Shown: one piece after another, positions 23,503 through 32,548 of the stretch | Layout of the letters: every line of letters starts with the position of its first letter | How positions within the stretch are numbered: position 1 is the first letter of the stretch | Assembly: GCA_012837935.1 (NCBI GenBank) | Contig: DUQG01000076.1 | Span: forward strand, 1 to 64,000 | Source: Bacteroidales bacterium | GTDB lineage: Bacteria; Bacteroidota; Bacteroidia; Bacteroidales; Paludibacteraceae | Reading direction: 5' to 3' | Length of the DNA: 64,000 nt | Notes under the pieces: model-generated | Databases searched by the model: none | Told to the model about the DNA's origin: nothing | The model's input: only the letters and a program-made list of their open reading frames with translations | Position numbers and translations under genes: made by a program

Positions 23503-24453
23503 ATGGCGTTTTTTGGATTATTTAAGAAAGAACAAAAGGAAACTCTGGATCAAGGTTTGGCAAAAACCAAAGAAAATGTGTTTTCAAAGTTGACTCGTGC
23601 TGTAGCAGGTAAGTCAAAAGTGGATGATGAGGTGCTTGATAATCTGGAAGAAGTGCTTGTAACTTCTGACGTAGGTGTGGATACTACACTGAGAATTATT
23701 GAGCGTATTGAAGATAGAGTAACTAGAGATAAGTATTTGAATACGAGTGAGCTGAATGTGATTTTACGAGAAGAAATTGCCGCGCTTTTGGCTGAGAACA
23801 ACGAAACTCAGGTGTCGGATTTTGATGCGCCACTACCTGCTTCGCCATACGTGATAATGGTTGTTGGGGTGAATGGTGTGGGAAAAACAACTACCATCGG
23901 CAAATTGGCTTATCAATTTAAAAGAGCCGGAAAATCTGTCTATTTAGGTGCGGCAGATACGTTTAGAGCTGCAGCCGTAGATCAACTTGTTATTTGGGGT
24001 GAGCGTGTAGGTGTACCTGTAATTAAGCAAAAAATGGGTTCCGATCCGGCTTCTGTGGCTTATGATACGCTTGCTTCCGCCAAAGCAAATAATGCGGATG
24101 TGGTAATCATTGATACGGCAGGACGACTTCATAATAAAGTGAATTTGATGAATGAGCTTACCAAAATTAAAAATGTGATGCAAAAGCTTATTCCCGATGC
24201 ACCGCATGAGGTTTTGCTTATTCTTGACGGTTCAACCGGACAAAATGCTTACGAGCAGGCTAAACAATTTACAAAAGCTACAGAAGTAAATGCACTGGCT
24301 GTAACCAAATTGGATGGAACTGCTAAAGGTGGTGTGGTGATCGGTATTTCAGACCAATTTAAAATTCCGGTAAAATATATCGGTTTGGGTGAGCAGATGA
24401 CTGATTTACAGGTGTTTGATAAAGAAGAGTTTGTAAGGTCGTTGTTTGAATAA
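23503..24453 (+). CDS. ftsY: Signal recognition particle receptor FtsY
   Basis: 316 residues: short acidic N-terminal part, helical N domain, then the SRP GTPase domain with GVNGVGKTTTIGKLA (G1), DTFRAAAVDQL, DTAGRLHNK (G3), TKLDGTAKGG (G4) and GLGEQMTDLQVFD. It docks ribosome-SRP complexes to the Sec channel. There is no long acidic A domain as in E. coli. First gene of a run with the zinc-ribbon gene and rimO. Confidence 0.97.
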   Translation: MAFFGLFKKEQKETLDQGLAKTKENVFSKLTRAVAGKSKVDDEVLDNLEEVLVTSDVGVDTTLRIIERIEDRVTRDKYLNTSELNVILREEIAALLAENNETQVSDFDAPLPASPYVIMVVGVNGVGKTTTIGKLAYQFKRAGKSVYLGAADTFRAAAVDQLVIWGERVGVPVIKQKMGSDPASVAYDTLASAKANNADVVIIDTAGRLHNKVNLMNELTKIKNVMQKLIPDAPHEVLLILDGSTGQNAYEQAKQFTKATEVNALAVTKLDGTAKGGVVIGISDQFKIPVKYIGLGEQMTDLQVFDKEEFVRSLFE

Positions 24454-24464
24454 TAATTTCTCTT

Positions 24465-24767
24465 ATGAAAAACTGTCCTAATTGTCAAGCTGAAATAGAA
24501 GATAGTTTTAATGTTTGTTGGAACTGTAACTATTCCATTACGGAAGGTAAAATTATTGAATTTAAGGAAGATATACCGGGTTCAAGAGAATTAAACTGTT
24601 TGAGATGCGAAACACCGATGATTTTTTCCGGTAACTATCGCTTTCACGAAGGTACAAAGTTGGGTGTTTTTGGAAACTTTTTCGAATTATTTGTCAATAG
24701 AGAAACTTTCGATCTCTATCTTTGCCCGAAATGTGGGAAAGTAGAGTTTTTTGCACCGTTAGGTTGA
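24465..24767 (+). CDS. Zinc-ribbon protein of unknown function
   Basis: 100 residues with four CxxC pairs: CPNCQAEI, CWNCNYSI, CLRCETPM and CPKCGKVEFF, enough for two zinc ribbons. Between them is YRFHEGTKLGVFGNFFELF, a segment seen in small nucleic-acid-type proteins of Bacteroidetes. No signal peptide. Lies 11 bp after ftsY and 35 bp before rimO. No function assigned. Confidence 0.75.
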   Translation: MKNCPNCQAEIEDSFNVCWNCNYSITEGKIIEFKEDIPGSRELNCLRCETPMIFSGNYRFHEGTKLGVFGNFFELFVNRETFDLYLCPKCGKVEFFAPLG

Positions 24768-24802
24768 TATAAAATAGGGTTGTGAGAGTCGGATAAGATT
24801 TT

Positions 24803-26089
24803 ATGAAAAAAAATACTGTTGATATTATTACGTTGGGTTGTTCAAAGAATTTGGTTGATAGTGAGCAGTTGATGAGGCAATTTGATGTATTGGGTTATAA
24901 AGTGCGCCATGATGCTGAAAATCCTGATGGTGAAATAGTGGTAGTAAATACCTGCGGATTTATTGGTGATGCCAAAGAGGAAAGTATCAACACCATTTTA
25001 CAACTGGTTGAACAAAAAACTAAAAACTCAAAGCTGTTTGTAATGGGTTGTTTGTCGGAAAGATACTTGGCTGAATTGGAAAAAGAGATTCCGGAAGTGG
25101 ATAAGTATTTTGGGAAATTTGACTATACAGATATTCTGAAAGAGATAGGACAAGAGTATCGTGCCGATTTACGCTTGGAGCGTGTGTTGACTACGCCGTC
25201 TCATTATGCATACATTAAAATATCAGAAGGTTGTAATCGTTCTTGTTCGTATTGTGCTATCCCGATAATTACAGGGCGACACCGTTCGCGTTCGATGGAA
25301 GATATTGAATATGAAGTTCGAAAATTAGTTGAAAAAGGAGTAAAGGAATTTCAGTTTATTGCGCAAGATTTGTCTTCCTACGGAATTGACCGTTATAAAG
25401 AGATGAAGTTAGCGGAGCTTGTAGAGCGAGTTTCAGATATTCCCGGTGTGGAATGGATACGTTTGCATTATGCTTATCCGGCACATTTTCCCTTTGATGT
25501 GTTAGATGTAATGCGTAATCGGCACAATGTTTGTAAGTACTTGGATTTGGCACTTCAGCACATTAGTGACCCAATGTTGAAAAAAATGCACCGTCATATT
25601 TCTAAGGCTGAAACCTACGAACTAATACAAAGAATACGAGAAAAAGTTCCGGGGATTTTTCTACGAACTACTATGCTGATAGGACATTCTGACGAATCAG
25701 AGCAAGATTTTGAAGAGATGAAGCAGTTTGTGCGTGAAATGCGTTTTGAACGATTGGGCGCATTTGCTTATTCGCATGAGGATGGAACGTATGCGTATAA
25801 AAATTACAGCGATAATATTCCCGAAGAGATAAAGCAAAGTCGTTTGGATGAAATAATGGAAATTCAGCAAGAAATTGCGAGTGAAGTTAGTCATTCTATG
25901 GTTGGGAAAACGCTTAAAGTAATCATTGATAGGAAAGAAGAGGAGTATTTCGTTGGACGCACCGAGTTTGACTCGCCGGAAGTGGATCCGGAAGTTTTGA
26001 TACCAGTTGGAACTAGAGGAGTTAAAGTGGGTGATTTTTACAATGCAAAAATTGTATATGCCAATGATTTTGAATTGTTTGGTGAGTAA
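24803..26089 (+). CDS. rimO: Ribosomal protein S12 methylthiotransferase
   Basis: 428 residues. UPF0004 domain with C13, C51 and C83 binding the auxiliary 4Fe-4S cluster; radical SAM motif CNRSCSYC (C144, C148, C151); C-terminal TRAM domain (GKTLKVIIDRKEEEYFVGRTE). It attaches a methylthio group to an Asp of S12. RimO rather than MiaB is indicated by the start DIITLGCSKNLVDSE and by the YAYPAHFPFDV segment. Confidence 0.95.
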   Translation: MKKNTVDIITLGCSKNLVDSEQLMRQFDVLGYKVRHDAENPDGEIVVVNTCGFIGDAKEESINTILQLVEQKTKNSKLFVMGCLSERYLAELEKEIPEVDKYFGKFDYTDILKEIGQEYRADLRLERVLTTPSHYAYIKISEGCNRSCSYCAIPIITGRHRSRSMEDIEYEVRKLVEKGVKEFQFIAQDLSSYGIDRYKEMKLAELVERVSDIPGVEWIRLHYAYPAHFPFDVLDVMRNRHNVCKYLDLALQHISDPMLKKMHRHISKAETYELIQRIREKVPGIFLRTTMLIGHSDESEQDFEEMKQFVREMRFERLGAFAYSHEDGTYAYKNYSDNIPEEIKQSRLDEIMEIQQEIASEVSHSMVGKTLKVIIDRKEEEYFVGRTEFDSPEVDPEVLIPVGTRGVKVGDFYNAKIVYANDFELFGE

Positions 26090-26097
26090 TTATTTAG

Positions 26098-26105
26098 TAC
26101 TTTTG
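26098..26105 (+). promoter_or_regulatory. -7 promoter element before HU (TACTTTTG)
   Basis: TACTTTTG fits TAnnTTTG, 22 bp before the HU ATG; a TTTG lies 16 nt upstream (26078-26081), closer than usual. Confidence 0.45.
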
Positions 26106-26126
26106 AAATCGAAATAATATAATATT

Positions 26127-26402
26127 ATGAATAATAAAGAGTTAATAGCTAGTATTGCTGCTAAAACGAATTTGCCAAAAACAGAAGTAACTTATCTTTT
26201 AGAGGCATTTGTTGAGACTGTTGCTACTCAGCTGAAAGAAGATAATCAAGTTGGATTTCAAGGTTTTGGAACTTTTGAAGTACGCAAAAAAGATGAGCGA
26301 CTTTCGGTTCATCCCCTTACAAAAGTCAGAACTATGATTCCACCAAAGTTGGTTGTAGGTTTTAAGCAAAGTCAGATTTTGAAAGAGAAACTTAACTTTT
26401 AA
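26127..26402 (+). CDS. HU-family DNA-binding protein
   Basis: 91 residues, the standard single-domain HU. MNNKELIASIAAKTNLPKTEVTYLLEAF forms the helical part and VGFQGFGTFEVRKKDERLSVHPLTKVRTMIPPKLVVGFK the beta-arm. It bends and compacts DNA as a dimer. It is followed after 10 bp by a second, membrane-spanning HU-domain protein. Confidence 0.93.
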   Translation: MNNKELIASIAAKTNLPKTEVTYLLEAFVETVATQLKEDNQVGFQGFGTFEVRKKDERLSVHPLTKVRTMIPPKLVVGFKQSQILKEKLNF

Positions 26403-26412
26403 TTAATTGGGT

Positions 26413-28263
26413 ATGAGCAAAGAAAGAATACGAATATCAGTACAAGAATTGATAGATTTGATGGTAGAGAATAGGACAATAACTAAAAAAACTGCCGATG
26501 AATTTATCAGAGTTTTGCTTTCAACCATTGAAGATGCCTTGATAAATGGTGAGCCTGTAAAAGTAAAGGGTTTGGGAACTTTTAAGTCGCAATGGAATGA
26601 GCCGAGACGTAGTGTGGATGTAAATACCGGTGAGGAAATCATAATTGAAGGTTATTATAGAGCTGTTTTTATTCCGGAAACTTCATTGAGAGATACTATT
26701 AATGAACCTTTTGCTCATTTGGAGCCCGTAGTCATAGAGAGTCCTGAAGAAAAAACGGAGGAAGTACTACAAGATGTTGTTGATGAGATAGATGAATCTC
26801 GAAGCATAGATAAAGATGAGCCTTTACGAGTTTTTGAAGAGCAAGCTGAAGAAATAAAAGAACTTTTGAGCGAAATAAACTCTATTTCTTCCCAAAAACC
26901 GATAGAGCCTGTGATTGAAAAGAAAGAGGAAAAACCATTGGTACTTGAACCTGAAGAAATAGAAAAAGTGCTACGAGATATGGAGGAAGTAGATGCAGAT
27001 GATATGGATGAGGCGACACAAGTAGAAGATGATGATATTTTAGACGACGATGACATTTTTATTGAAGATGAAGAGCCAATTGTTATTCCGGAGCAAAAAC
27101 CTAAGCATGTTAAGGTAGTAGATAGTTTTGATGTTGTGCGTGATTTGTCTTTATTGCGTTCGGGCGATGATGAACAGCTTGAAAAAGAAAAAATAGAATA
27201 TAGTGATGAGGAAGTTATAAAAACAGATATTGATGGTGAGTTAGACAGTGAGTTTGTAGAAGAAGATGAATTAATTGTTGCAGAGCCAGTTACTGAGCCG
27301 ATTTCAGATACGGAAATAGGATTGTCCGAAGAAAAGGGAAGCGATGAAAAATCAGAAGAGGAAAATGTAGAATTTGATAATGAAGAGGTTGTTGAAATAG
27401 ACGATAAAGATAAATCGGCAAGTGAGTTAGTAGAAGAGGGTAGTGATGCTGAAAAAGAAGAACAGACGGTTGAAGAACCAATTTTTATACCGGGTTTTGA
27501 TACAGGATTAGGATCTTCCGAAGAAAGAGAAGAAACTACTAGTGTTGAAAAAATAGATGATAAACCAAAGCTTACTAAGGCAGATAAAAAAGATGAAAAG
27601 AGTAAAGTACCTAAAATACTGATTTATCTGTTAATACTGTTCGCATTGGTAGCGATAGCTTGGTTTGTAATTAATTTGAGAAAGTACTCAGAGTTTAAAA
27701 ACAGTCAAAAAAAAATTGAAAATTTAATGGACTCTACGGCTGAAGCTTTGAGAGTCAAGGAGATAGCGGACATGTTAGCTCGGCAAGATAGTGCGTTCGT
27801 TACGTTAGACTCACTAGAGCTTGATAATGATTCCATAAATTTTACTAATGACCCAAAAACTTCAGGTGCTGATACAGCAAAGCCTATAAAGAAAATAGAG
27901 GAGAAAAAAGTAGAAAAAAAGGAAGAGAAAAAAGTAGAAAAAAAGGAAGAGAAAAAAACTAATACAGTTGTTGTTTCTTCCGACAATGTGTTTAATGCCA
28001 AACGTTCGTATAATGAAATCTTAGCAACAGAAAGAATGGTTGCGGGTAGTCGTTTAACCACATTTGCAAAAAAATATTATGGAAACGCAGTTTTTTGGGT
28101 TTATATTTATGAAGCGAATAAATCAAAAATTGCAAATCCCAATAAAGTTTCGATCGGTATTGAAGTTAAAATCCCTAAATTAGACCCAAAACTGATTGAT
28201 ACGGGAAATCCAGAGTGTATTAACTACGCAAAAAAACTTCAAACTAAATATCTTGCTCAATAA
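26413..28263 (+). CDS. Membrane-spanning HU-domain protein with C-terminal LysM-like domain
   Basis: 616 residues from ATG 26413 (a TTG lies 6 bp upstream). Residues ~1-90 are an HU/IHF-like domain (SVQELIDLMVENRTITKKTADEF, VKVKGLGTFKSQWNEPRRSVDV). Residues ~100-385 are a very acidic, low-complexity linker. A single membrane helix follows at ~401-422 (ILIYLLILFALVAIAWFVI). Then come a short EEKKVEKK tandem repeat (~495-515) and a LysM-like domain (~538-590, GSRLTTFAKKYYGNAVFWVYIY, VSIGIEVKIP). Topology would put HU in the cytosol and LysM in the periplasm, so it may tie the nucleoid to peptidoglycan. Co-directional with HU, gap 10 bp. Confidence 0.85.
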   Translation: MSKERIRISVQELIDLMVENRTITKKTADEFIRVLLSTIEDALINGEPVKVKGLGTFKSQWNEPRRSVDVNTGEEIIIEGYYRAVFIPETSLRDTINEPFAHLEPVVIESPEEKTEEVLQDVVDEIDESRSIDKDEPLRVFEEQAEEIKELLSEINSISSQKPIEPVIEKKEEKPLVLEPEEIEKVLRDMEEVDADDMDEATQVEDDDILDDDDIFIEDEEPIVIPEQKPKHVKVVDSFDVVRDLSLLRSGDDEQLEKEKIEYSDEEVIKTDIDGELDSEFVEEDELIVAEPVTEPISDTEIGLSEEKGSDEKSEEENVEFDNEEVVEIDDKDKSASELVEEGSDAEKEEQTVEEPIFIPGFDTGLGSSEEREETTSVEKIDDKPKLTKADKKDEKSKVPKILIYLLILFALVAIAWFVINLRKYSEFKNSQKKIENLMDSTAEALRVKEIADMLARQDSAFVTLDSLELDNDSINFTNDPKTSGADTAKPIKKIEEKKVEKKEEKKVEKKEEKKTNTVVVSSDNVFNAKRSYNEILATERMVAGSRLTTFAKKYYGNAVFWVYIYEANKSKIANPNKVSIGIEVKIPKLDPKLIDTGNPECINYAKKLQTKYLAQ

Positions 28264-28303
28264 AAGTTTTTAAGGAAAAATCTTGAAAAAGGATATAACG
28301 TTT

Positions 28304-28358
28304 TAGGAAGTGTCTTATAATCTGTAATACATTTTATGAGATACTTCCTATTTTTTTA
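28304..28358 (+). terminator. Terminator after the HU-LysM gene
   Basis: TAGGAAGT...ACTTCCTA arms with additional pairing inside (TCTtATAA/TTATgAGA), followed by T7. It lies directly before the -7 element of murF-alr. Confidence 0.75.
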
Positions 28359-28366
28359 TAACTTTG
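28359..28366 (+). promoter_or_regulatory. -7 promoter element of murF-alr (TAACTTTG)
   Basis: TAACTTTG fits TAnnTTTG, 18 bp before the ATG, so the leader would be only ~12 nt. No clear -33 TTTG. Confidence 0.5.
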
Positions 28367-28384
28367 CAGTAAAATTTACAACTA

Positions 28385-30841
28385 ATGAAACTTTCAAAAA
28401 TAGCTACAATTTTAAATTCCGGTTTGGAAAAATTGCCGGATGTGGATATTCAATGGTTACTGACCGATAGCCGTTCGCTTTCGTTTCCGTCTGAAACTCT
28501 GTTTTTTGCGCTTAAAACCGAACGAAACAACGGACATAAATATATCTCTGAGCTTTACCGCCAAAATATGCGTTATTATGTGGTAAGTGAACTTCCCGCT
28601 GACGCTAAAAATATGCCTGATGCTGTGTTTATCAAGGTGGAAAATACACTTTCGGCTTTGCAAAAGTTGGCTGCAGCACATCGTTCACTTTTCAATATTC
28701 CCGTTATCGGAATTACGGGAAGTAACGGCAAAACGATGGTCAAAGAGTGGCTCTACCAACTGCTTAGCGACGATTTTCGCATTGTTCGTTCGCCACGAAG
28801 TTACAACTCGCAAATTGGCGTACCGCTTTCCGTTTGGTCGCTGAGTGAAAATAGTGAGTTGGGAATTTTTGAAGGGGGAATTTCGCAGATGAATGAAATG
28901 GAAAATTTGCAACCCATCATTCAGCCTACCATCGGGATTTTTACCAATATCGGCGATGCTCACCAGGAAGGTTTCGGCGGATTAAAACAAAAAGCTGATG
29001 AAAAAGTGAAACTTTTCACCGATGCCGAAGTGCTTATTTATAATTCGGATGAAAAGTTGATTGAAATTTCCATTGTGCAGGCAAATTTGAAAGCCAAACT
29101 TTTTTCATGGGGAAAGAAAAACAATGCCGAACTGCAAGTGCTGAATATTGAAAAAAACAGCACAGCGAAAATTGATTTGAAATATAAAAATCAGTCATTT
29201 AGCGTAGAAATCCCATTCACGGATGATGCGTCCATTGAAAATGCCTTGCAGTGCGTTTGTGTGCTGCTTTGTTTTGATTTTCCGAAAGAAATCATTGCTC
29301 AAAAGCTGCTTAAGTTAGAGCCTGTAGCAATGCGTTTGGAAGTGAAAGAAGGCACAAACGGCTGTCAGATTATCAACGATACTTACAATTCCGATTTGAA
29401 TTCGCTTGCCATCGCGCTCGATTTTTTGAGTCGCCAGTCGAGTAGGCGAGAGCTTTCACGCACGCTGATTTTATCCGATATTTTACAAAGCGGATTTACT
29501 GCCGACGAATTATATGCTGCTGTTTCAGAATTGGTTAAAACAAAAAACATCCAAAAAATAATTGGTGTGGGAAGTGAAATTTCCAAACAGGCAGATAAAT
29601 TTACCACAGCCGAAAAATACTTTTTCCACCATACGGATGATTTGCTGAAATCGCCTTTGATGCGTGAGTTTAAGAATGAATCTATTCTGCTGAAAGGCGC
29701 ACGAAGTTTTCATTTCGAAGATGTATTGGCGCGATTGGAACAACGAGTGCACGAAACTACGCTCGATGTAAATATGAATGCGCTGATAAATAATTTGAAT
29801 TATTTCCGCTCGAAACTTCGTCCCGAAACACAAATGATGTGTATGGTAAAGGCGTTTGCGTATGGAAGTGGTTCGGTAGAAGTGGCTCGTATTTTGCAAA
29901 ATAACCGCTGCGATTATTTGGCGGTGGCTGTGGGTGATGAAGGTGCCGAACTTCGCAGGGAAGGTATTCGCGTGCCGATAGTGGTGATGAATCCTGAGAA
30001 ATCGGCTTTTGATACGATTTTTGATAATAAATTAGAGCCTGAAATTTACAGTTTTGCGCTACTGAAATCTTTTATCGCATCTGCAGAAAAGCTTGCTTTA
30101 ACGGATTATCCCATTCATATAAAAATCGATACAGGAATGCACCGATTGGGTTTTGAGCTACGTGATATGCCTGAACTGATTAAAGTGCTGAAAAATCAAA
30201 ATCAGGTAAAAGTTCGTTCAGTCTTTTCTCATTTGGTGGGGTCGGATAGTGCTGAATTTGATGACTTTACACATCAGCAGTTGCAAACTTTTACCACTTG
30301 TGCCGATGAACTGAGCAAAGCTTTTTCACACAAAATATTACGCCATGTGTTAAACTCAGCCGGAATTGAGCGTTTTCCGGAATATCAGTTTGATATGGTA
30401 CGTTTGGGAATCGGCTTGTACGATGTGAGTGCATTGCCCGATGTGAAATTAGAAACCGTAAGCACGCTGAAAACCATTATCTTGCAAATTCGTGATGTAA
30501 AAGCTGGTGATACGGTGGGTTACAGCCGAAAAGGTGTGCTTACTCGCGACAGTCGCATCGGTGTTATTCCGATTGGCTATGCCGATGGTTTTAATCGCCG
30601 ATTGAGTAATGGTTTGGGCGAAGTTTGGGTCAACGGACATCGTGCAAAAGTTGTTGGCAATATCAGTATGGATATTTCTATGATTGACCTGACGGGAATT
30701 CCTGCCGAAGAAGGCGACAGAGTAGAAATTTTTGGTGAAAATATTACTATTCAGGAAATTGCCGAAAAATTGGAAACTATTCCTTATGAAATCCTTACCA
30801 GCGTTTCCAGAAGGGTGAAAAGGGTATATTTTGTGGATTGA
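28385..30841 (+). CDS. murF-alr: Bifunctional MurF ligase / alanine racemase
   Basis: 818 residues, a fusion typical of Bacteroidetes. The N-terminal ~450 residues are UDP-N-acetylmuramoyl-tripeptide:D-Ala-D-Ala ligase with P-loop GITGSNGKT (~109-117), NIGDAHQEGFGG and NDTYNSDLNSL. The C-terminal ~365 residues are the PLP alanine racemase: MVKAFAYGSG holds the PLP lysine (~488), with HIKIDTGMHRLGF, and GYSRKGVLTRDSRIGVIPIGYADGFNR holding the catalytic Tyr region. Making D-Ala and consuming D-Ala-D-Ala in one protein couples supply to use in the cytosol. Both halves look intact. Confidence 0.95.
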   Translation: MKLSKIATILNSGLEKLPDVDIQWLLTDSRSLSFPSETLFFALKTERNNGHKYISELYRQNMRYYVVSELPADAKNMPDAVFIKVENTLSALQKLAAAHRSLFNIPVIGITGSNGKTMVKEWLYQLLSDDFRIVRSPRSYNSQIGVPLSVWSLSENSELGIFEGGISQMNEMENLQPIIQPTIGIFTNIGDAHQEGFGGLKQKADEKVKLFTDAEVLIYNSDEKLIEISIVQANLKAKLFSWGKKNNAELQVLNIEKNSTAKIDLKYKNQSFSVEIPFTDDASIENALQCVCVLLCFDFPKEIIAQKLLKLEPVAMRLEVKEGTNGCQIINDTYNSDLNSLAIALDFLSRQSSRRELSRTLILSDILQSGFTADELYAAVSELVKTKNIQKIIGVGSEISKQADKFTTAEKYFFHHTDDLLKSPLMREFKNESILLKGARSFHFEDVLARLEQRVHETTLDVNMNALINNLNYFRSKLRPETQMMCMVKAFAYGSGSVEVARILQNNRCDYLAVAVGDEGAELRREGIRVPIVVMNPEKSAFDTIFDNKLEPEIYSFALLKSFIASAEKLALTDYPIHIKIDTGMHRLGFELRDMPELIKVLKNQNQVKVRSVFSHLVGSDSAEFDDFTHQQLQTFTTCADELSKAFSHKILRHVLNSAGIERFPEYQFDMVRLGIGLYDVSALPDVKLETVSTLKTIILQIRDVKAGDTVGYSRKGVLTRDSRIGVIPIGYADGFNRRLSNGLGEVWVNGHRAKVVGNISMDISMIDLTGIPAEEGDRVEIFGENITIQEIAEKLETIPYEILTSVSRRVKRVYFVD

Positions 30842-30852
30842 TGCCCCCTAAA

Positions 30853-30875
30853 TCCCCCTGAAGGGGGACTTTTTG
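30853..30875 (+). terminator. Terminator after murF-alr (CCCCC-TGAA-GGGGG)
   Basis: TCCCCC (30853-30858) tgaa GGGGGA (30863-30868), then CTTTTTT. The text CCCCCTAAATCCCCCTGAAGG is, from memory, a recurrent intergenic motif in Bacteroidetes, so this is also a dispersed repeat. A further imperfect hairpin (TCAACGGC/GCCATTGA, 30904-30922) lies before the next gene. Confidence 0.7.
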
Positions 30876-30943
30876 GTGCAGCAATATATCATATTTATGG
30901 GGTTCAACGGCTTCCAGCCATTGATTCAATATAGATAAGACAA

Positions 30944-31714
30944 TTGATATTAATTTTACTTCATACCGTTTCTAACGCTTTCAATCTTGTTCAAAGCGGC
31001 TATCAATTGGCTCAAAATCTTAAAAAAGAAGTTGGGTTAATGATATATGTGGAAAAGGAGAGTGAAGTTGAGGCAAAGAAAAACGAAATAGAAAGTTTTT
31101 TTGCCAAAAATGGTTTTGAGAATGTAAAGGTGATTGTTCGTTCCGGTTCTGCCAAAAATTTAGCGCAAGATTGTGAAAAGATAGAATCATCTTTTTTATT
31201 TATTCAGTGGACTGAAAAACAAAAAAGGCAACTGAAAGCTTACTTGAAATATTGTCGGGACTTGCGGATTCCGTATCTCTTTTTCAAGGATGAATTTTCA
31301 GAGATAAATTTTGAAAAAGTGTTGCTTACTGTAAGCTTTTTGATAGAAGATTACGAAAAAACTCAGTTTGCTTCGGCTTTCGGGCGGTTTTGTGGCTCAG
31401 ACATAACTGTTTTACAGGCAAATGATTACGGTTCCAAAGCTGCTCGCACGGTGGAAAAGATGAAACAGATTTTTGATAAGTTTGATTATACATACAAGGT
31501 AGAAAAAGCCAAAGCAGATAGTTTTAAGCTTGATAAAGAATCCGTTCAAAAAGCAGAAAATGAAAACTATGACATTCTTATCCTTTCTGCATCAAGGGAT
31601 TACGGATTGGATGATATTATTTTTGGTCCGAAGGAGCTGCATTTGGTAAGAAAATCAAGAGTACCGATTTTGTTGGTAAATCCGCGTGGAGATTTATATA
31701 CGCTCTGTGATTGA
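30944..31714 (+). CDS. Universal stress protein (UspA)-like protein
   Basis: 256 residues from a TTG start, giving MILILLHTVSNAFNLVQSG. Two Usp-like halves are suggested: the first ending near residue 120, the second from ITVLQANDYGSKAARTVEKM to GPKELHLVRKSRVPILLVNPRG, a typical Usp C terminus. The ATP loop GxxGS is not obvious, so it may not bind ATP. Soluble, cytosolic, probably stress-related; substrate unknown. Confidence 0.7.
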   Translation: MILILLHTVSNAFNLVQSGYQLAQNLKKEVGLMIYVEKESEVEAKKNEIESFFAKNGFENVKVIVRSGSAKNLAQDCEKIESSFLFIQWTEKQKRQLKAYLKYCRDLRIPYLFFKDEFSEINFEKVLLTVSFLIEDYEKTQFASAFGRFCGSDITVLQANDYGSKAARTVEKMKQIFDKFDYTYKVEKAKADSFKLDKESVQKAENENYDILILSASRDYGLDDIIFGPKELHLVRKSRVPILLVNPRGDLYTLCD

Positions 31715-31772
31715 TAAGAAAAAAGGTAGAATTTTTAGAGAAACTATTTCGTTTAACACAGTAGAAAATGTC

Positions 31773-31780
31773 TATCTTTG
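31773..31780 (+). promoter_or_regulatory. -7 promoter element of divIC (TATCTTTG)
   Basis: TATCTTTG fits TAnnTTTG exactly, 21 bp before the ATG at 31802. The -33 box is weak (TTTC 22 nt upstream). Confidence 0.5.
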
Positions 31781-31801
31781 TAAAAATAAAATTTAACGAA
31801 A

Positions 31802-32107
31802 ATGGAATCGCAAGGTATTTTAAAAAAGATAAGAAAAATCATATTGAATAAGTACGTATTGGTGCTTATTATTTTTATGGTTTTTTTCCTGTTTTTTGAT
31901 AAGCACAACTTAGTTTCTCGATGGAAAACGGGTAAGCGGGTGAAGGATTTGGAAAAAGAGATAGAATTTTACAATGAAGAAATCCGTTCCAACAAGCAAA
32001 AAGTAATCGAGATGCAATCGGGTGATGAAACGCTCGAACGCTTTGCACGTGAGCAGTTTTATCTGAAAAAAGACAGTGAAGACGTTTTTATAATTAAAGA
32101 AGAATGA
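31802..32107 (+). CDS. Septum formation initiator, DivIC/FtsB-like
   Basis: 101 residues. Short cytoplasmic N terminus, one membrane helix (~17-32, YVLVLIIFMVFFLFF), then a coiled coil (RVKDLEKEIEFYNEEIRSNKQKVIEM) and the ERFAREQFYLKKDSEDVFII motif typical of the family. Acts with FtsL and FtsQ in the divisome. Overlaps the next gene by 4 bp. Confidence 0.92.
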   Translation: MESQGILKKIRKIILNKYVLVLIIFMVFFLFFDKHNLVSRWKTGKRVKDLEKEIEFYNEEIRSNKQKVIEMQSGDETLERFAREQFYLKKDSEDVFIIKEE

Positions 32108-32442
32108 GTAAGAATTATTTGAATATAATGCAATTAATCGGCTCTGTGTTGGTTTTTGCAGGTGCAGTGTTTCAATTGTTTGACTTTGATTATGCCATAT
32201 CAAAGTATATTTTCTCGTTGGGAGCATTATCTTTGATTGTGGTCTATTTTACGCAGAATTACCAAGCCAAAAATGAAGACAAACGAACACAAAGACAATA
32301 CCGTTTGATGATTTTCGCATCTCTGTTTTTAGGTGTATCGGCTTTTCTGATGTTCAAAAACGATGAAAGATGGGTAGTGCTGGTGCTGGTTTATGCCTTG
32401 ATTTCTGTTTTTCTTTCTTTTCGTGGGAAAAAGAGAGAGTAG
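32104..32442 (+). CDS. Small four-helix membrane protein of unknown function
   Basis: 112 residues with four predicted membrane segments (~8-25, 32-50, 66-84, 88-106), no conserved polar motif, and a basic tail. Translationally coupled to the DivIC-like gene (ATGA overlap), so expressed at division. In Bacteroidales a gene of this type often follows divIC. Function unknown. Confidence 0.7.
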   Translation: MSKNYLNIMQLIGSVLVFAGAVFQLFDFDYAISKYIFSLGALSLIVVYFTQNYQAKNEDKRTQRQYRLMIFASLFLGVSAFLMFKNDERWVVLVLVYALISVFLSFRGKKRE

Positions 32443-32453
32443 TTTTTTACCCG

Positions 32454-32476
32454 GCGGCTGGCTTTAAGTCAGTCGC
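32454..32476. repeat. Hairpin repeat, CTGGCT family
   Basis: GCGGCTGGCT (32454-32463) pairs with AGTCAGTCGC (32467-32476), two G-T wobbles, tiny loop. Core similar to the hairpins at 12031, 54883 and 57049. Confidence 0.6.
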
Positions 32477-32491
32477 TGAGTTTGTATAAAG

Positions 32492-32533
32492 AAAGCCAAC
32501 TAAATCATTGTGAGATAGTTGGCTTTGTCTTGT
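32492..32533. terminator. Terminator between convergent genes
   Basis: AAAGCCAACTA (32492-32502) pairs perfectly with TAGTTGGCTTT (32516-32526), followed by GTCTTGTT. It serves the plus-strand membrane gene and possibly the minus-strand lipoprotein from the other side. Confidence 0.7.
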
Positions 32534-32548
32534 TAGTATTAAATTTAT

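Noticed and set aside
26715-27056. Ser-rich 113-aa frame opposite the HU-LysM gene
   Set aside because: Poly-Ser arises from reading the acidic GAA/GAT-rich linker on the other strand; no independent support.
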